From contig BMQD01000014.1 of assembly GCA_014647935.1 (NCBI GenBank), positions 124,001-188,000 on the forward strand: 64,000 nt of DNA, written 5' to 3'. Positions 15,950 to 24,342 of this stretch are shown here, in pieces (position 1 is the stretch's first letter; every line of letters starts with the position of its first letter). The translations under genes and the position numbers were made by a program. This DNA comes from Planomonospora parontospora. Its GTDB lineage: Bacteria > Actinomycetota > Actinomycetes > Streptosporangiales > Streptosporangiaceae. The notes beneath the pieces are model-generated. The model was not told the origin of the DNA, did not search any database, and saw only the letters and a program-made list of their open reading frames with translations.

Positions 15950-18328
15950 ATGGCACGCCGTAGGAACATGGCAGCGTCGATAGGCGGATGGAGCGCGCGT
16001 CACCGATGGGCCGCGCTGCTGATCTGGGTGGGGTTCGTGGTGACGGCGACCCTGGTGGGCAACGCCGTCGGGACGCAGAAGATGGAGCCCTGGGAGGGCG
16101 ACAGCGGGGATTCCCGCAAGGCCGCGACGGTGCTGGCGGCGGCCGGGTTCCCGGACGCCGCCGGGGAGAGCGTGCTGATCCAGGCCCGCGGCTCCGCGGT
16201 TCCGGCCGACTTCCGTCAGGCGGCCGGGGACGTCCGGGAGGCGGTGCTCGCCACCGGCCGGGTGGAGAACGTGCGCACGCCGTACGACCCCGAGGCCCCC
16301 GCGCCGGTCAGCGCCGACGGGCGCTCCGCGCTGGTGACGTTCGACATGAAGGGCGAGCGCGCGACGGCCAAGGACCGGGTGAAACCCGTGATCGACGCCG
16401 TGGCGCAGGTCCAGAAGGCCCATCCGGACCTGCGGATCGACCAGGCGGGCGACGCGAGCTCCGGTCTGATGATCGGTGACGCGCTCGCCGGCGACCTGGT
16501 CCGCGCGGAGCTGCTGTCGGTCCCGCTGACCTTCGGCATCCTGCTCGCGGCCTTCGGCGCGCTGCTGGCCGCCGTCGTGCCGCTGGTCGTGGCGTTCACC
16601 GCCTACCTCGGCTCGCTCGGCCTGCTCGCGCTGACCAGCCAGTTCCTGCACGTCGACTCGGCCACCACCAACCTCATGCTGCTGATCGGCCTGGCCGTCG
16701 GCGTGGACTACTCACTGTTCTACATCCGCCGGGAGCGCGAGGAGCGGGCCAAGGGCCGGGGCCGGGAGCGGGCGCTGGAGATCGCCGCCGCGACCTCGGG
16801 ACGCGCGGTGCTCATCTCCGGCGTCACCGTGATCGTCGCCATGGCGGGCATGTTCCTGACCGGCAACGGCGTCTTCATGGGCTTCGCCCAGGGCACGATC
16901 CTGGTGGTCCTGACCGCGATGATCGGCTCGGTCACCGTGCTCCCCGCGATCCTGTCCCTGATCGGGGACAGGATCGAGGCGCGGGTCGTGCACGGCGCGG
17001 TCCGCAAGGTCACCGGCCGCACCTGGCGGCGCAGGCTCGGCGGGCGTGAGGGGGGCGGGCGCGTCTGGAACGCGATCCTCACCGGGGTGCTGCGCCGCCC
17101 GGTCGTCTCGGTGCTGCTGGCCGGGGCCGTCCTGGTCGGTCTCTCGGTCCCGGCGTTCGACCTGCGCACCGGCGAGGCGGGTCTGGCGGACCTGCAGGGC
17201 GACTACCCGGTCGTCGACACGCTGCGCCGCATCGGCACCGCCTTCCCCGGCGGCCAGGCGCCCGCCGTCGTCGTGCTCAAGGCCCGCGACGTGACCGCGC
17301 CCGAGGTGCAGCGGGAGATCCAGCGCTTCAAGGAGCGCGCCTTCGCCACCGGCGAGGCCGTCGAGCCCTTCGGCGTCAACGTCAACCCGGACAGGACGGT
17401 GGCCGCGGTCTCCGTCGGCCTGGTGGGTTCCGGCGCGTCCGACGAGGTCTCCGAGCACGCGGTGCGCACGCTGCGGGAGCGGGTCGTGCCCGAGACCGTC
17501 GGGCGGGTCACCGAGGCGTACGTCCACGGCGCCGTGGCCGGGGTGATGGACTTCAACGCCCAGCTCGGCCGTACCGTGCCGCTGGTCTTCACCTTCGTCC
17601 TGCTGCTGGCGTTCCTGCTGCTGCTGGCGTCCTTCCGGTCGCTGGTCGCGGCGGTGACGGCCATCGTGCTGAACCTGCTCTCGGTGGCCGCGGCCTACGG
17701 CGTGCTGGTCGTCGTCTTCCAGTACGGCTGGGGCGAGGACCTGCTGAACTTCGAGTCCACCGGTTCGATCGTGAGCTGGCTGCCGCTGTTCCTGTTCGTG
17801 ATCCTCTTCGGGCTCTCGATGGACTACCACGTGTTCATCCTGAGCCGGATCCGCGAGGCGTTCGACCGGGGCATGCCCACCGAGCAGGCGGTGACCCACG
17901 GGATCAGGACGACCGCCGGGGTGGTGAGCAGCGCGGCGTTCATCATGGTCGGCGTGTTCGCCATCTTCGGCACGATGTCGATGCTGAGCTTCAAGGAGAT
18001 GGGCATCGGCTTGGCCGCGGCCATCCTGATCGACGCCACGATCGTCCGGGCGGTGCTGCTGCCCGCGACGATGAAGCTGCTCGGCGACGCGAACTGGTAC
18101 CTGCCGCGCTGGCTGAACTGGCTGCCCGTGCTGGAGCACGAGCCCGAGCCCGAGCCCGAGGACGGCGACACCGACGGGACCGGCGGGCCCGGCCGTCCCG
18201 GTCAGGGCGGCGGTTCGGACGGTGACCGGGACGGCGGCCCGAACGGTGGCCCGGACGGTGGCCCGGACGGTGGCCCGGACGAGCCCGACCCCCGCCCCGG
18301 TCGGCACCTGCCGGTCACCGTCGGCTGA
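15950..18328 (+). CDS. MMPL/RND-family membrane transporter
   Basis: The 792-residue protein has the MmpL layout: an N-terminal helix, a periplasmic loop, a block of five to six helices, a second large loop (about 395-540) and a second helix block. Landmarks are the conserved GVDYSLFYIRREREER at about 250 and GLSMDYHVFILSRIREAF at about 625, which mark the proton-relay helices. The tail is disordered and contains tandem GGPDGGP units encoded by a 12-bp DNA repeat (about 18238-18279). MmpL proteins export lipids or small hydrophobic compounds across the inner membrane. The start ATG has AGGGGAG upstream. It overlaps the convergent transporter gene by 14 bp. Confidence 0.92.
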   Translation: MARRRNMAASIGGWSARHRWAALLIWVGFVVTATLVGNAVGTQKMEPWEGDSGDSRKAATVLAAAGFPDAAGESVLIQARGSAVPADFRQAAGDVREAVLATGRVENVRTPYDPEAPAPVSADGRSALVTFDMKGERATAKDRVKPVIDAVAQVQKAHPDLRIDQAGDASSGLMIGDALAGDLVRAELLSVPLTFGILLAAFGALLAAVVPLVVAFTAYLGSLGLLALTSQFLHVDSATTNLMLLIGLAVGVDYSLFYIRREREERAKGRGRERALEIAAATSGRAVLISGVTVIVAMAGMFLTGNGVFMGFAQGTILVVLTAMIGSVTVLPAILSLIGDRIEARVVHGAVRKVTGRTWRRRLGGREGGGRVWNAILTGVLRRPVVSVLLAGAVLVGLSVPAFDLRTGEAGLADLQGDYPVVDTLRRIGTAFPGGQAPAVVVLKARDVTAPEVQREIQRFKERAFATGEAVEPFGVNVNPDRTVAAVSVGLVGSGASDEVSEHAVRTLRERVVPETVGRVTEAYVHGAVAGVMDFNAQLGRTVPLVFTFVLLLAFLLLLASFRSLVAAVTAIVLNLLSVAAAYGVLVVVFQYGWGEDLLNFESTGSIVSWLPLFLFVILFGLSMDYHVFILSRIREAFDRGMPTEQAVTHGIRTTAGVVSSAAFIMVGVFAIFGTMSMLSFKEMGIGLAAAILIDATIVRAVLLPATMKLLGDANWYLPRWLNWLPVLEHEPEPEPEDGDTDGTGGPGRPGQGGGSDGDRDGGPNGGPDGGPDGGPDEPDPRPGRHLPVTVG

Positions 18329-19535
18329 TCTCTTCGGCCGATTCTTCGGACGGCTCCCCGGACGGCTCCTCCGGTACGGCCCCGGGAGCCGTCCGGCGGT
18401 GGTGCAGCAGGGTCGTCAGCCCGCCCGCGACCAGACCCCAGAAGGCCGCGCCCACCCCGAGCAGCGTCAGCCCCGACGCGGTGACCACGAAGGTGACCAC
18501 CGCCGCCTGGACGCGGTCGGGGTCGGCGACGGCCGCGGTGATCGCGGAGGCGAGGGCGCCGAGCAGGGCGAGCCCGGCGACGGCCTCGACGAGCACCGGC
18601 GGGGAGAGCAGGACGAGGGCCGTCGCCAGGCCGGCTCCGACGCCCAGGACGACCATCGAGACCCCGGCCGTGACGGAGGCGATCCACCGGCGGCCGGGGT
18701 CGGGGCCCGCGTCGGGTCCGGCGGCCAGGGCCGCGGTGATCGCGGCCAGGTTCACCGCGTGGCCGCCGAAGGGGGCGGCCAGGGCGCTCGCCGCACCGGT
18801 GCCGGCCAGGACGGTGCGCAGCGGCGGGCGGTAGCCGTACCCGGCGAGGACCGCCATGCCCGGCACGTTCTGCGCGGCCATGGTGACCAGGAAGAGCGGG
18901 AGCGCGATGCCGACCATCGCCGAGGCGCTCCAGGACGGCACGGTCAGCTCGACCACCGGGCGCGCGTCCACCGCGCCCAGGCCCGGACCGGTCAGCGCGA
19001 TGGCCGCGACGGCGGCCAGTAGGGCCCCCGGCACCGCCCAGATCCGCGCGAACCGGCTGAGCAGCGCCCAGACCAGGACCACGGGACCGGCCACCGCGGG
19101 CACCTCGACGAGCGCCCGGACCGGCGCGACGCACAGGTTCAGCAGGACCCCGGCCAGCATCGCGCCGGCGATCGGGGCGGGGATGGACGCGATCGAGCGG
19201 CCGAGGGGAGGGAAGAGGCCGGCGACGGTGAGGAGCACCCCGCAGACGGCGAACGCGCCGACCGCCGCCGGGAAACCGCCCTCGACCGCGCCGGTTGAGA
19301 CCAGCAGCGCCGCACCCGGCGTGGACCAGGCGACACTGACCGGGATGCGCAGCCGCAGGCCGAACCAGATCGCGGTGGCGCCGGCGGCGACGCAGAGCGC
19401 GAGCAGGCCGGAGGCCGCCTGAGCCTGGTCGGCGCCCACCGCCCGGAGCCCGGCCAGGACGACGGCGAAGGAACTGGCGAAGCCGACCAGGGCGGTCACC
19501 ACCCCGGCCAGCACGGGCTGCAGCAGGCGATTCAT
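18315..19535 (-). CDS. BenE-family (benzoate/H+ symporter-like) membrane transporter
   Basis: The 406-residue protein has about eleven to twelve hydrophobic helices. It carries BenE/YdcO landmarks: IPVSVAWSTPGAALL near 65, IPAPIAGAMLAGVLLNL near 120, LPLFLVTMAAQNVPGMAVL near 215 and FGGHAVNLAAITAAL near 260. E. coli BenE/YdcO and Acinetobacter BenE are the family models, but the substrate here is unproven. GAGGGG lies upstream of ATG 19535. It is divergent from the XRE-cupin regulator across a dyad operator, a usual arrangement for a regulator and its transporter. Confidence 0.9.
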   Translation of the reverse strand: MNRLLQPVLAGVVTALVGFASSFAVVLAGLRAVGADQAQAASGLLALCVAAGATAIWFGLRLRIPVSVAWSTPGAALLVSTGAVEGGFPAAVGAFAVCGVLLTVAGLFPPLGRSIASIPAPIAGAMLAGVLLNLCVAPVRALVEVPAVAGPVVLVWALLSRFARIWAVPGALLAAVAAIALTGPGLGAVDARPVVELTVPSWSASAMVGIALPLFLVTMAAQNVPGMAVLAGYGYRPPLRTVLAGTGAASALAAPFGGHAVNLAAITAALAAGPDAGPDPGRRWIASVTAGVSMVVLGVGAGLATALVLLSPPVLVEAVAGLALLGALASAITAAVADPDRVQAAVVTFVVTASGLTLLGVGAAFWGLVAGGLTTLLHHRRTAPGAVPEEPSGEPSEESAEEISRR

Positions 19536-19614
19536 CTCGTCCCCTCACGTCCCCGCGGCGTCCCCGGGACGCTCCTACGACGCCTCCGGAGCGTCCCGTC
19601 GACGCCTCCAGGGT

Positions 19615-19630
19615 GTTCCGTAAACGGAAC
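19615..19630. promoter_or_regulatory. Dyad operator GTTCCGT-AA-ACGGAAC between benE-like and XRE-cupin genes
   Basis: A perfect 7-bp inverted repeat with a 2-bp centre. It lies where the -35 of the regulator promoter is expected (CACGAT at 19644-19649 would be the -10, 6 nt before ATG 19656). It is 80 bp from the benE-like start. The probable ligand is the XRE-cupin regulator itself. Confidence 0.65.
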
Positions 19631-19655
19631 GGGCGTCATGCTGCACGATAGCCCC

Positions 19656-20216
19656 ATGAGGTCCGACGCGCCAAACCCCCAGCCCAGGGCGGACACCCCC
19701 ACGACCGACATGCCGGACGTCGGACGGCGGATCCGCAGACTGCGAGAGGAGCGCGGCCTGTCCCTCTCGGAGCTCGCCCGGCGCGCCGGGATCGGCAAGG
19801 CGACGCTCTCCGGCCTGGAGAACGGCACCCGCAACCCGACCCTGGAGACCCTGTGGGCGGTCACCGCCCAGCTGGGCGTCCCCCTGGCCGCCGCCGTCGG
19901 CACCGGTCCCGTCGCCCACGGCGCGGCCGTGCAGGGCGTGCTGCTGGAGGTCTTCGAGGAGGAGGGCGCCACCTACGAGCTCTACCGGCTCGTCGTGCCG
20001 GCGGGCACGTCGCAGACCTCGCCCGCCCACCCGGAGGGCGTCACCGAGCATCTCACCGTCTTCACCGGGACGCTGCGCGCCGGACCGGCCGGCGCTCCCC
20101 TGCTGGCCGGGCCCGGCGAGCACGTCTCCTGGCGTTCCGACGTCCCGCACACCTACGCCGCCGGGGACCAGGACGTCCACGCGGGCCTCCTGATCCGCTA
20201 TCCCCGGCGGCCTTGA
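19656..20216 (+). CDS. XRE-family regulator with C-terminal cupin domain
   Basis: The 186-residue protein has a lambda-repressor-like HTH at about residues 20-75 (IRRLREERGLSLSELARRAG; KATLSGLENGTRNPTLETLW). It is followed by a cupin sensor domain (VEHL-type strand EHLTVFTGTLRAG, then GEHVSWRSDVPHTYAA). This architecture is that of PuuR/SutR-like repressors that sense small metabolites. ATG 19656 is preferred for a leaderless transcript; ATG 19638 adds six residues. The dyad upstream and the divergent transporter suggest it controls both genes. Confidence 0.9.
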   Translation: MRSDAPNPQPRADTPTTDMPDVGRRIRRLREERGLSLSELARRAGIGKATLSGLENGTRNPTLETLWAVTAQLGVPLAAAVGTGPVAHGAAVQGVLLEVFEEEGATYELYRLVVPAGTSQTSPAHPEGVTEHLTVFTGTLRAGPAGAPLLAGPGEHVSWRSDVPHTYAAGDQDVHAGLLIRYPRRP

Positions 20217-20286
20217 CACCGGCCGCCGGGGACCCGCCCCGACCGCCGGACCTCGGCCATCGGGGACCCGCCCCGGCCGCCGAGCC

Positions 20287-21114
20287 TCAGCCTTCGAGGA
20301 CCTGCTTCAGCACGGTCACGCGTTCGCGCCAGAAGGCCTTCATCGCGGCGGCCGACCCGGCGTCGGGGAGCTTGCCGTGCTGGAGGCTGATCTGGGTCCG
20401 GTCCGGCCCTTTCGCCACGAGATGCACCGTGACGGCGGCCCGGCCCTCCCAGTCGGCGGTGACGGACCGGCCGGGCCGCGCGGTCCGTACCCGGAAGGGG
20501 GCCTCCGGCAGCCATCGGGCCCGCAGGGCCTCGTCGGTGAACGCCGCGGTGACCCGTTCGGCCGGGACGGCGACGGTCTTGCTCGCACCGACCGAGAAGT
20601 CCCCGCCCCGCCGCTGTCCCGGCAGTCTGAGACCCCGCGCCTGCTCGTAGGCGACGGTGACGCTCTGCGCCCACCAGCCGGCCACCCCGTGCTCCTCGAC
20701 CAGCCACCGGGCGATCTCCCCGTGCGAACGGTCCACCGCGCCCCAGCCGTCCAGCAGCGCGAACCAGTCGCCGCGCGAGCGGCCGGTCGCGGCCGCCATC
20801 GCGTCCCCGGAGACCGTCTCCTCGTGGGAGGCGGCCGCGGCCTCCTCCGCGGGCCCCGCCGGGGGAACAGCGGCCTCGCTCGCGAGGTCCGCCGGCACGC
20901 CGGCCGCGAGAACAGCGGCCTCGCCCGCGAGGTTCCCCGGCTCCCCGCTCGCGGGAACGGCGGCCGGCACGCCGGGATCGGTCTCGGAAGCGACGGCCGG
21001 CACGCCGGGCGCACCGGGGCGGGGGACGAGGTTGCGGCGGGCCGCGGAGTAGCTCTCGCCGGTCTTGGCCATGCGGGTGCGGACGCGGCTCTTGAAGGAC
21101 TTGTTGCTGGTCAT
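20287..21114 (-). CDS. DUF4287/SRPBCC domain protein
   Basis: The 275-residue protein has an N-terminal short motif (SFKSRVRTRMAKTGESYSAARRNL pattern, residues 6-29), found in front of various actinobacterial proteins. An Ala/Pro repeat linker follows (about 32-100; SEAAVP and GEAAVL units). A DUF4287-like segment comes next (DWFALLDGWGAVDRSHGEIA, about 116-160), and then a SRPBCC/AHSA1-like fold with FTDEALRARWLP at about 192-203. SRPBCC domains bind hydrophobic ligands; the role is unknown. AGGGAG precedes ATG 21114. Confidence 0.78.
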   Translation of the reverse strand: MTSNKSFKSRVRTRMAKTGESYSAARRNLVPRPGAPGVPAVASETDPGVPAAVPASGEPGNLAGEAAVLAAGVPADLASEAAVPPAGPAEEAAAASHEETVSGDAMAAATGRSRGDWFALLDGWGAVDRSHGEIARWLVEEHGVAGWWAQSVTVAYEQARGLRLPGQRRGGDFSVGASKTVAVPAERVTAAFTDEALRARWLPEAPFRVRTARPGRSVTADWEGRAAVTVHLVAKGPDRTQISLQHGKLPDAGSAAAMKAFWRERVTVLKQVLEG

Positions 21115-21344
21115 CCCATGCTCCCTGGACACGGCGTCGCGCCGGGACCCACGCTCCCGCCGCCCCGCCGGATCTGGGGCACGTGCAACCGGCGTCCCGA
21201 GAACTCCAGGGTCCCCTCTACCCCCGCGAGCCGGTGGCGTGGGCACCGGTGAAGGGGGTCGGGCGCGGGACCGCGCCTCCTCCGAATGTACCCACCGACG
21301 TCGCCCGCGGCGACCCCCCGACCACACCATAAAGTTCGCAAAAG

Positions 21345-21360
21345 TAATATTCGGGTCATG
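21345..21360 (+). promoter_or_regulatory. -10 element and leaderless start of MFS gene
   Basis: TAATAT (21345-21350) is 7 nt before ATG 21358, in a short AT-rich patch, and there is no Shine-Dalgarno sequence. No good -35 hexamer is visible. Confidence 0.5.
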
Positions 21361-22575
21361 ACGCCACGATCCAAAGCGATGCTCTTCTGGGTCACCGGCG
21401 TCATCGCCTACGTCATCGCCGTCTTCCACCGCCAGTCCCTCGGCGTCGCGAGCCTGGAGGCCGCCGCCCGGCTGGGGATCGGCCCGTCCGGGCTCTCCCT
21501 CCTCGCCATGCTGCAGCTCCTGTTCTACGCGGGGATGCAGGTGCCCGTCGGCGTCCTGGTCGACCGCCTCGGTTCCAAGCGCATGCTGGTCATCGGGGCC
21601 GCGGTGATGACCTGCGGCGAGCTCGTCTTCGCCTTCTCGTCCGGTCTGCTCCCGGGCGCCGCCGGACGGGCGCTGATCGGCTGCGGCGACGCGATGACGT
21701 TCATCAGCGTGATCCGCCTGGTCAGCCTCCACTTCCCGGCCCGGCGCAACCCGGTGATGGTCCAGCTCACCGGCATCATCGGTCAGCTCGGCGCACTCGC
21801 CTCCGCGGTCCCGCTGATCCACTCCCTGAACGCGTACGGCTGGACGCCCACCTTCCTGGGCGCGGCCGGGCTCGGCGTGGCGGCCGTGGTCCTGCTCCTG
21901 GCGGTGCTGCGCGACTCCCGCCCCGCCGGAGCGGCCGGGCAGGCACCGGGGCTGCGGGCGGCCTGGGCCGAACCCGGCACCCGCCTGGGCATGTGGACGC
22001 ACGCGGCCACCCAGTGCTCGGCCGCCGCGTTCCTGCTGCTGTGGGGATATCCGTTCCTGGTCCAGGCGCAGGGGCTGGACCCGTCCACGGCGGGCGTGCT
22101 GCTGTCCGCGCTGACCCTGTGCGGCATGGCCTGCGGGCCGGTGCTCGGTTACCTCGCCGGGCGGTTCCCGTTCCACCGCTCGTGGCTGGTCCTCACCGTG
22201 ATCGGCACCACCGCCGGGGCGTGGACCGCGGTGCTGGCCTGGCCGGGACGGGCCCCCCTCTGGCTGCTCGCCGTACTCGTGGTGGCGCTCTCCGCCAACG
22301 GCCCCGGCTCGATGATCGGCTTCGACTACGCCAGGACCTTCAACCCCGCCGACCGGATCGGCGCGGCGAGCGGCATCGTGAACGGCGGCGGCTTCGTCGC
22401 CTCCATGTCGGTGATCGCCCTCGTCGGCGTCGCACTCGACCTGCACGGCGGGACCGGGCTCGACGCCTTCCGCTGGGCGTTCGCCGTGCAGTATCCGTTC
22501 TGGCTGCTCGGCGTGGTGCAGGTACTGCGCTACCGGACGATCACCCGCCGCCTGCTCGCCGCCCGCGCCTCCTAG
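21358..22575 (+). CDS. Major facilitator superfamily transporter
   Basis: The 405-residue protein has twelve predicted helices. The loop 2-3 motif is GVLVDRLGSKRML (residues about 64-76), the MFS motif A variant. The first helix has YVIAVFHRQSLGVASLEAA, and GIVNGGGFVASM lies in the C-terminal half. It resembles the nitrate/glucarate-like branch of MFS permeases (NarK/ExuT-like), and the substrate is unknown. ATG 21358 is supported by the leaderless promoter; 24 extra codons are open upstream without support. Confidence 0.9.
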   Translation: MTPRSKAMLFWVTGVIAYVIAVFHRQSLGVASLEAAARLGIGPSGLSLLAMLQLLFYAGMQVPVGVLVDRLGSKRMLVIGAAVMTCGELVFAFSSGLLPGAAGRALIGCGDAMTFISVIRLVSLHFPARRNPVMVQLTGIIGQLGALASAVPLIHSLNAYGWTPTFLGAAGLGVAAVVLLLAVLRDSRPAGAAGQAPGLRAAWAEPGTRLGMWTHAATQCSAAAFLLLWGYPFLVQAQGLDPSTAGVLLSALTLCGMACGPVLGYLAGRFPFHRSWLVLTVIGTTAGAWTAVLAWPGRAPLWLLAVLVVALSANGPGSMIGFDYARTFNPADRIGAASGIVNGGGFVASMSVIALVGVALDLHGGTGLDAFRWAFAVQYPFWLLGVVQVLRYRTITRRLLAARAS

Positions 22576-22722
22576 ACGGGCGAGTCCGGAGTCCGGGCAG
22601 AGGTCGTGGGAGACAAGTGCCCCACCGGATGGACCGTGCGCTCCGATCGACGCCGTCACCGCAGGCCACGGCCTGTGTCTCCACGCTCCGCCTCGGTTCA
22701 GTGCACCACCGGTGGCCGGAAC

Positions 22723-23820
22723 TCAGGGGGACGCGTCAATCTGCACGCGGTCACTGTCGTCGTCGGACAGGAACGACGCCAGCGACCGTCCCTCCTCGGC
22801 GACGGCGGCGTGGTCGGATCGGGAGAGGCGGCGCAGCGGGGTGACGATCACGGCGTCCGCCTCGGTGGTCCAGGTGGCGGCGACCCGGCCGTCCACCAGC
22901 ACCACGCGGGCACCGGCGACCGACAGACCGCGGTGGGCGTCGTCGACGATCCGGGTGCGGTCGTGGTAGCCGAGGAGCGCGTTGTCGAACGCCGGCAGGA
23001 ACCGTACCGGGACGGGTGTGTCGGGGTCGGGACGCGGCGCGTCGGGAAGGTCCAGCAGCTCGCGGCCGCGCTCGTCCCGGAAGGTGACGAGTTCCCCCCG
23101 CATCGCGGATACGGCGGCCGGCAGTCCCGCCAGGCCGCACCAGGCACGCAGGTCCGCCGAGGCCGCGGGGCCGAACGCGGCCAGGTAGCGCCGTACCAGC
23201 GCCTGGCCGACCGGGTCGGAACCGTCCGCGGCCGGCGGGTCGATCTCGCGCCCCAGCCAGGACGAGAGCAGGACGTTGCGCACACCCGCCCTCGTACGCC
23301 ACAGCCCACGCGGCGGCAGCTGCGCCATCGGGAGGAGCGCGGCGACCAGCATCTCCCCCAGCGCCCGCCGTCCCGGTGCCGGCCAGCGATCGGCGAGCGC
23401 CCCGGCGAGCTCACCCATCGAGCGGGGCTCGCCGTCGGCCATGACCGCCCGGCCCGCCGCCGCGAGCTCGTCGAGGTCCACTTCGTCGAGCTCGTGGCGG
23501 TACGTCCCGAGCACCCGCTGGCGCAGCATGGCGTCGTGGCGGGCCCGCCAGGCGAGCGCGTCCTCTGCGGTGAGGAGGTGGACGGTGCGGCGCATGAGGT
23601 GGGTGCGCACCACGCTCCGCCCGACGAGCAGGCCCGAGAGCGTCGCCGGGTCGAACGCGCGCAGCCGGGTCCAGAGCCCGACGAACGGCTCCTGTGGTTC
23701 CTGCGCCTGCAGCCCGCCGAGGTGCGCGACGGCGTCGCGCACCGGTATGTCGGCGCGATCGAGCAGCAGCTGCCGGGCCAGCGTCGCGCGGTTGAGCGCC
23801 CGGGTACCGAGCACGGTCAT
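22723..23820 (-). CDS. Winged-helix DNA-binding domain protein (AlkZ/YcaQ-like, HTH_42)
   Basis: The 365-residue protein belongs to the family that includes AlkZ DNA glycosylases and YcaQ. The N-terminal LNRATLARQLLLDRADIPVRDAV and HLGGLQAQEPQEPFVGLWTRL are diagnostic; the QxQ-like catalytic motif of the glycosylase appears as LQAQEPQ. Later landmarks are VRTHLMRRTVHLLTAEDALA and FLPAFDNALLGYHDRTRI. ATG 23820 has GGGGGAG upstream; 24 residues open before it look non-coding. A role in repair of alkylated or cross-linked DNA is possible but unproven. Confidence 0.88.
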   Translation of the reverse strand: MTVLGTRALNRATLARQLLLDRADIPVRDAVAHLGGLQAQEPQEPFVGLWTRLRAFDPATLSGLLVGRSVVRTHLMRRTVHLLTAEDALAWRARHDAMLRQRVLGTYRHELDEVDLDELAAAGRAVMADGEPRSMGELAGALADRWPAPGRRALGEMLVAALLPMAQLPPRGLWRTRAGVRNVLLSSWLGREIDPPAADGSDPVGQALVRRYLAAFGPAASADLRAWCGLAGLPAAVSAMRGELVTFRDERGRELLDLPDAPRPDPDTPVPVRFLPAFDNALLGYHDRTRIVDDAHRGLSVAGARVVLVDGRVAATWTTEADAVIVTPLRRLSRSDHAAVAEEGRSLASFLSDDDSDRVQIDASP

Positions 23821-23857
23821 CGGTCTCCCCCGCGATCTCCTCGGACTCGCCTCACGG

Positions 23858-24121
23858 TCACGCCGCTCCCCTTCGGCTCGGCTTCCGGCCACCGAGCGTT
23901 TCGCGCAGGATGTCCGTGTTCCCCGCGTGCCCCGCGTGCCCCGCGTGCCCGGCGTGCCCGGCTTGCAGGCCGGCCCGTCCGGCGTCGAATGCGGATCGGG
24001 GCGTGGCGATGCAGGCGTTCACGATGTTCTGAGCCTTCCTGGAGCTGCGGTCATCCGGCATGGGACGACACTCGCAGAGGTAGCGGCCGGCCATTGTCCG
24101 CTTCTCCGGGCGAGCGGTCAT
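23858..24121 (-). pseudogene. Probable remnant of a DinB/DUF664-like gene with an expanded repeat
   Basis: The 87-codon frame ends with HAGNTDILRETLGGRK, which resembles the C-terminus of DUF664/DinB-like proteins (normally RHAGHADILRE). Immediately before it lies AGHAGHAGHAGHAG, encoded by a 9-bp DNA repeat. The N-terminal half does not resemble the family. I read it as a decayed or rearranged fragment, but a real short gene cannot be excluded. Confidence 0.35.
23918..23967. repeat. 9-bp tandem repeat (GCGTGCCCC)
   Basis: About five copies of GCGTGCCCC or GCGTGCCCG in tandem, with a diverged copy at the right end. On the minus strand they encode the Gly-His-Ala units of the putative remnant. 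Confidence 0.8.
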
Positions 24122-24153
24122 CAGGAGTCACGGATCGATCGAGAGCGGGGTTC

Positions 24154-24300
24154 TCAGGACGGGTCCGTCATGGCGGTGGCGATGAGTTCCACCTCGAACC
24201 CGTCCGTGTCCTCCAGAACCGTCGTCCTCCAGAACCGTCGTCCTCCAGAACCGTCCAGGAGGACCGGCCCTCCCGGGATGCCGCCGCCCGATGGAGCCGG
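24154..24300 (-). pseudogene. 3' remnant of a VOC/glyoxalase gene
   Basis: On the minus strand an in-frame segment reads PGGPVLLDGSGGRRFWRTTV followed by LEDTDGFEVELIATAMTDPS and a TGA at 24154-24156. VLEDTDGFEVELIA is the typical last strand of VOC domains, with Glu as metal ligand. Only about 45 codons remain; upstream the frame loses similarity, and the next stop belongs to the MBL gene at 24343. A 16-bp tandem repeat interrupts it. Confidence 0.45.
24208..24256. repeat. 16-bp tandem repeat, three copies
   Basis: GTCCTCCAGAACCGTC is repeated three times head to tail inside the VOC remnant. The period is not a multiple of three, so the copies read differently on each pass, consistent with relaxed selection. 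Confidence 0.85.
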
Positions 24301-24342
24301 CGACGGCGGCCCCCAGAGTGGAGCCGTCCGGGATCGCGGCGG

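Noticed and set aside
21281-21296. TGTACCCACCG shared by 1402-1412 and about 21287-21297 as a common promoter motif
   Set aside because: Eleven matching bases in 64 kb of GC-rich DNA is not strong evidence, and its distance to the start codons differs little but without other shared elements.
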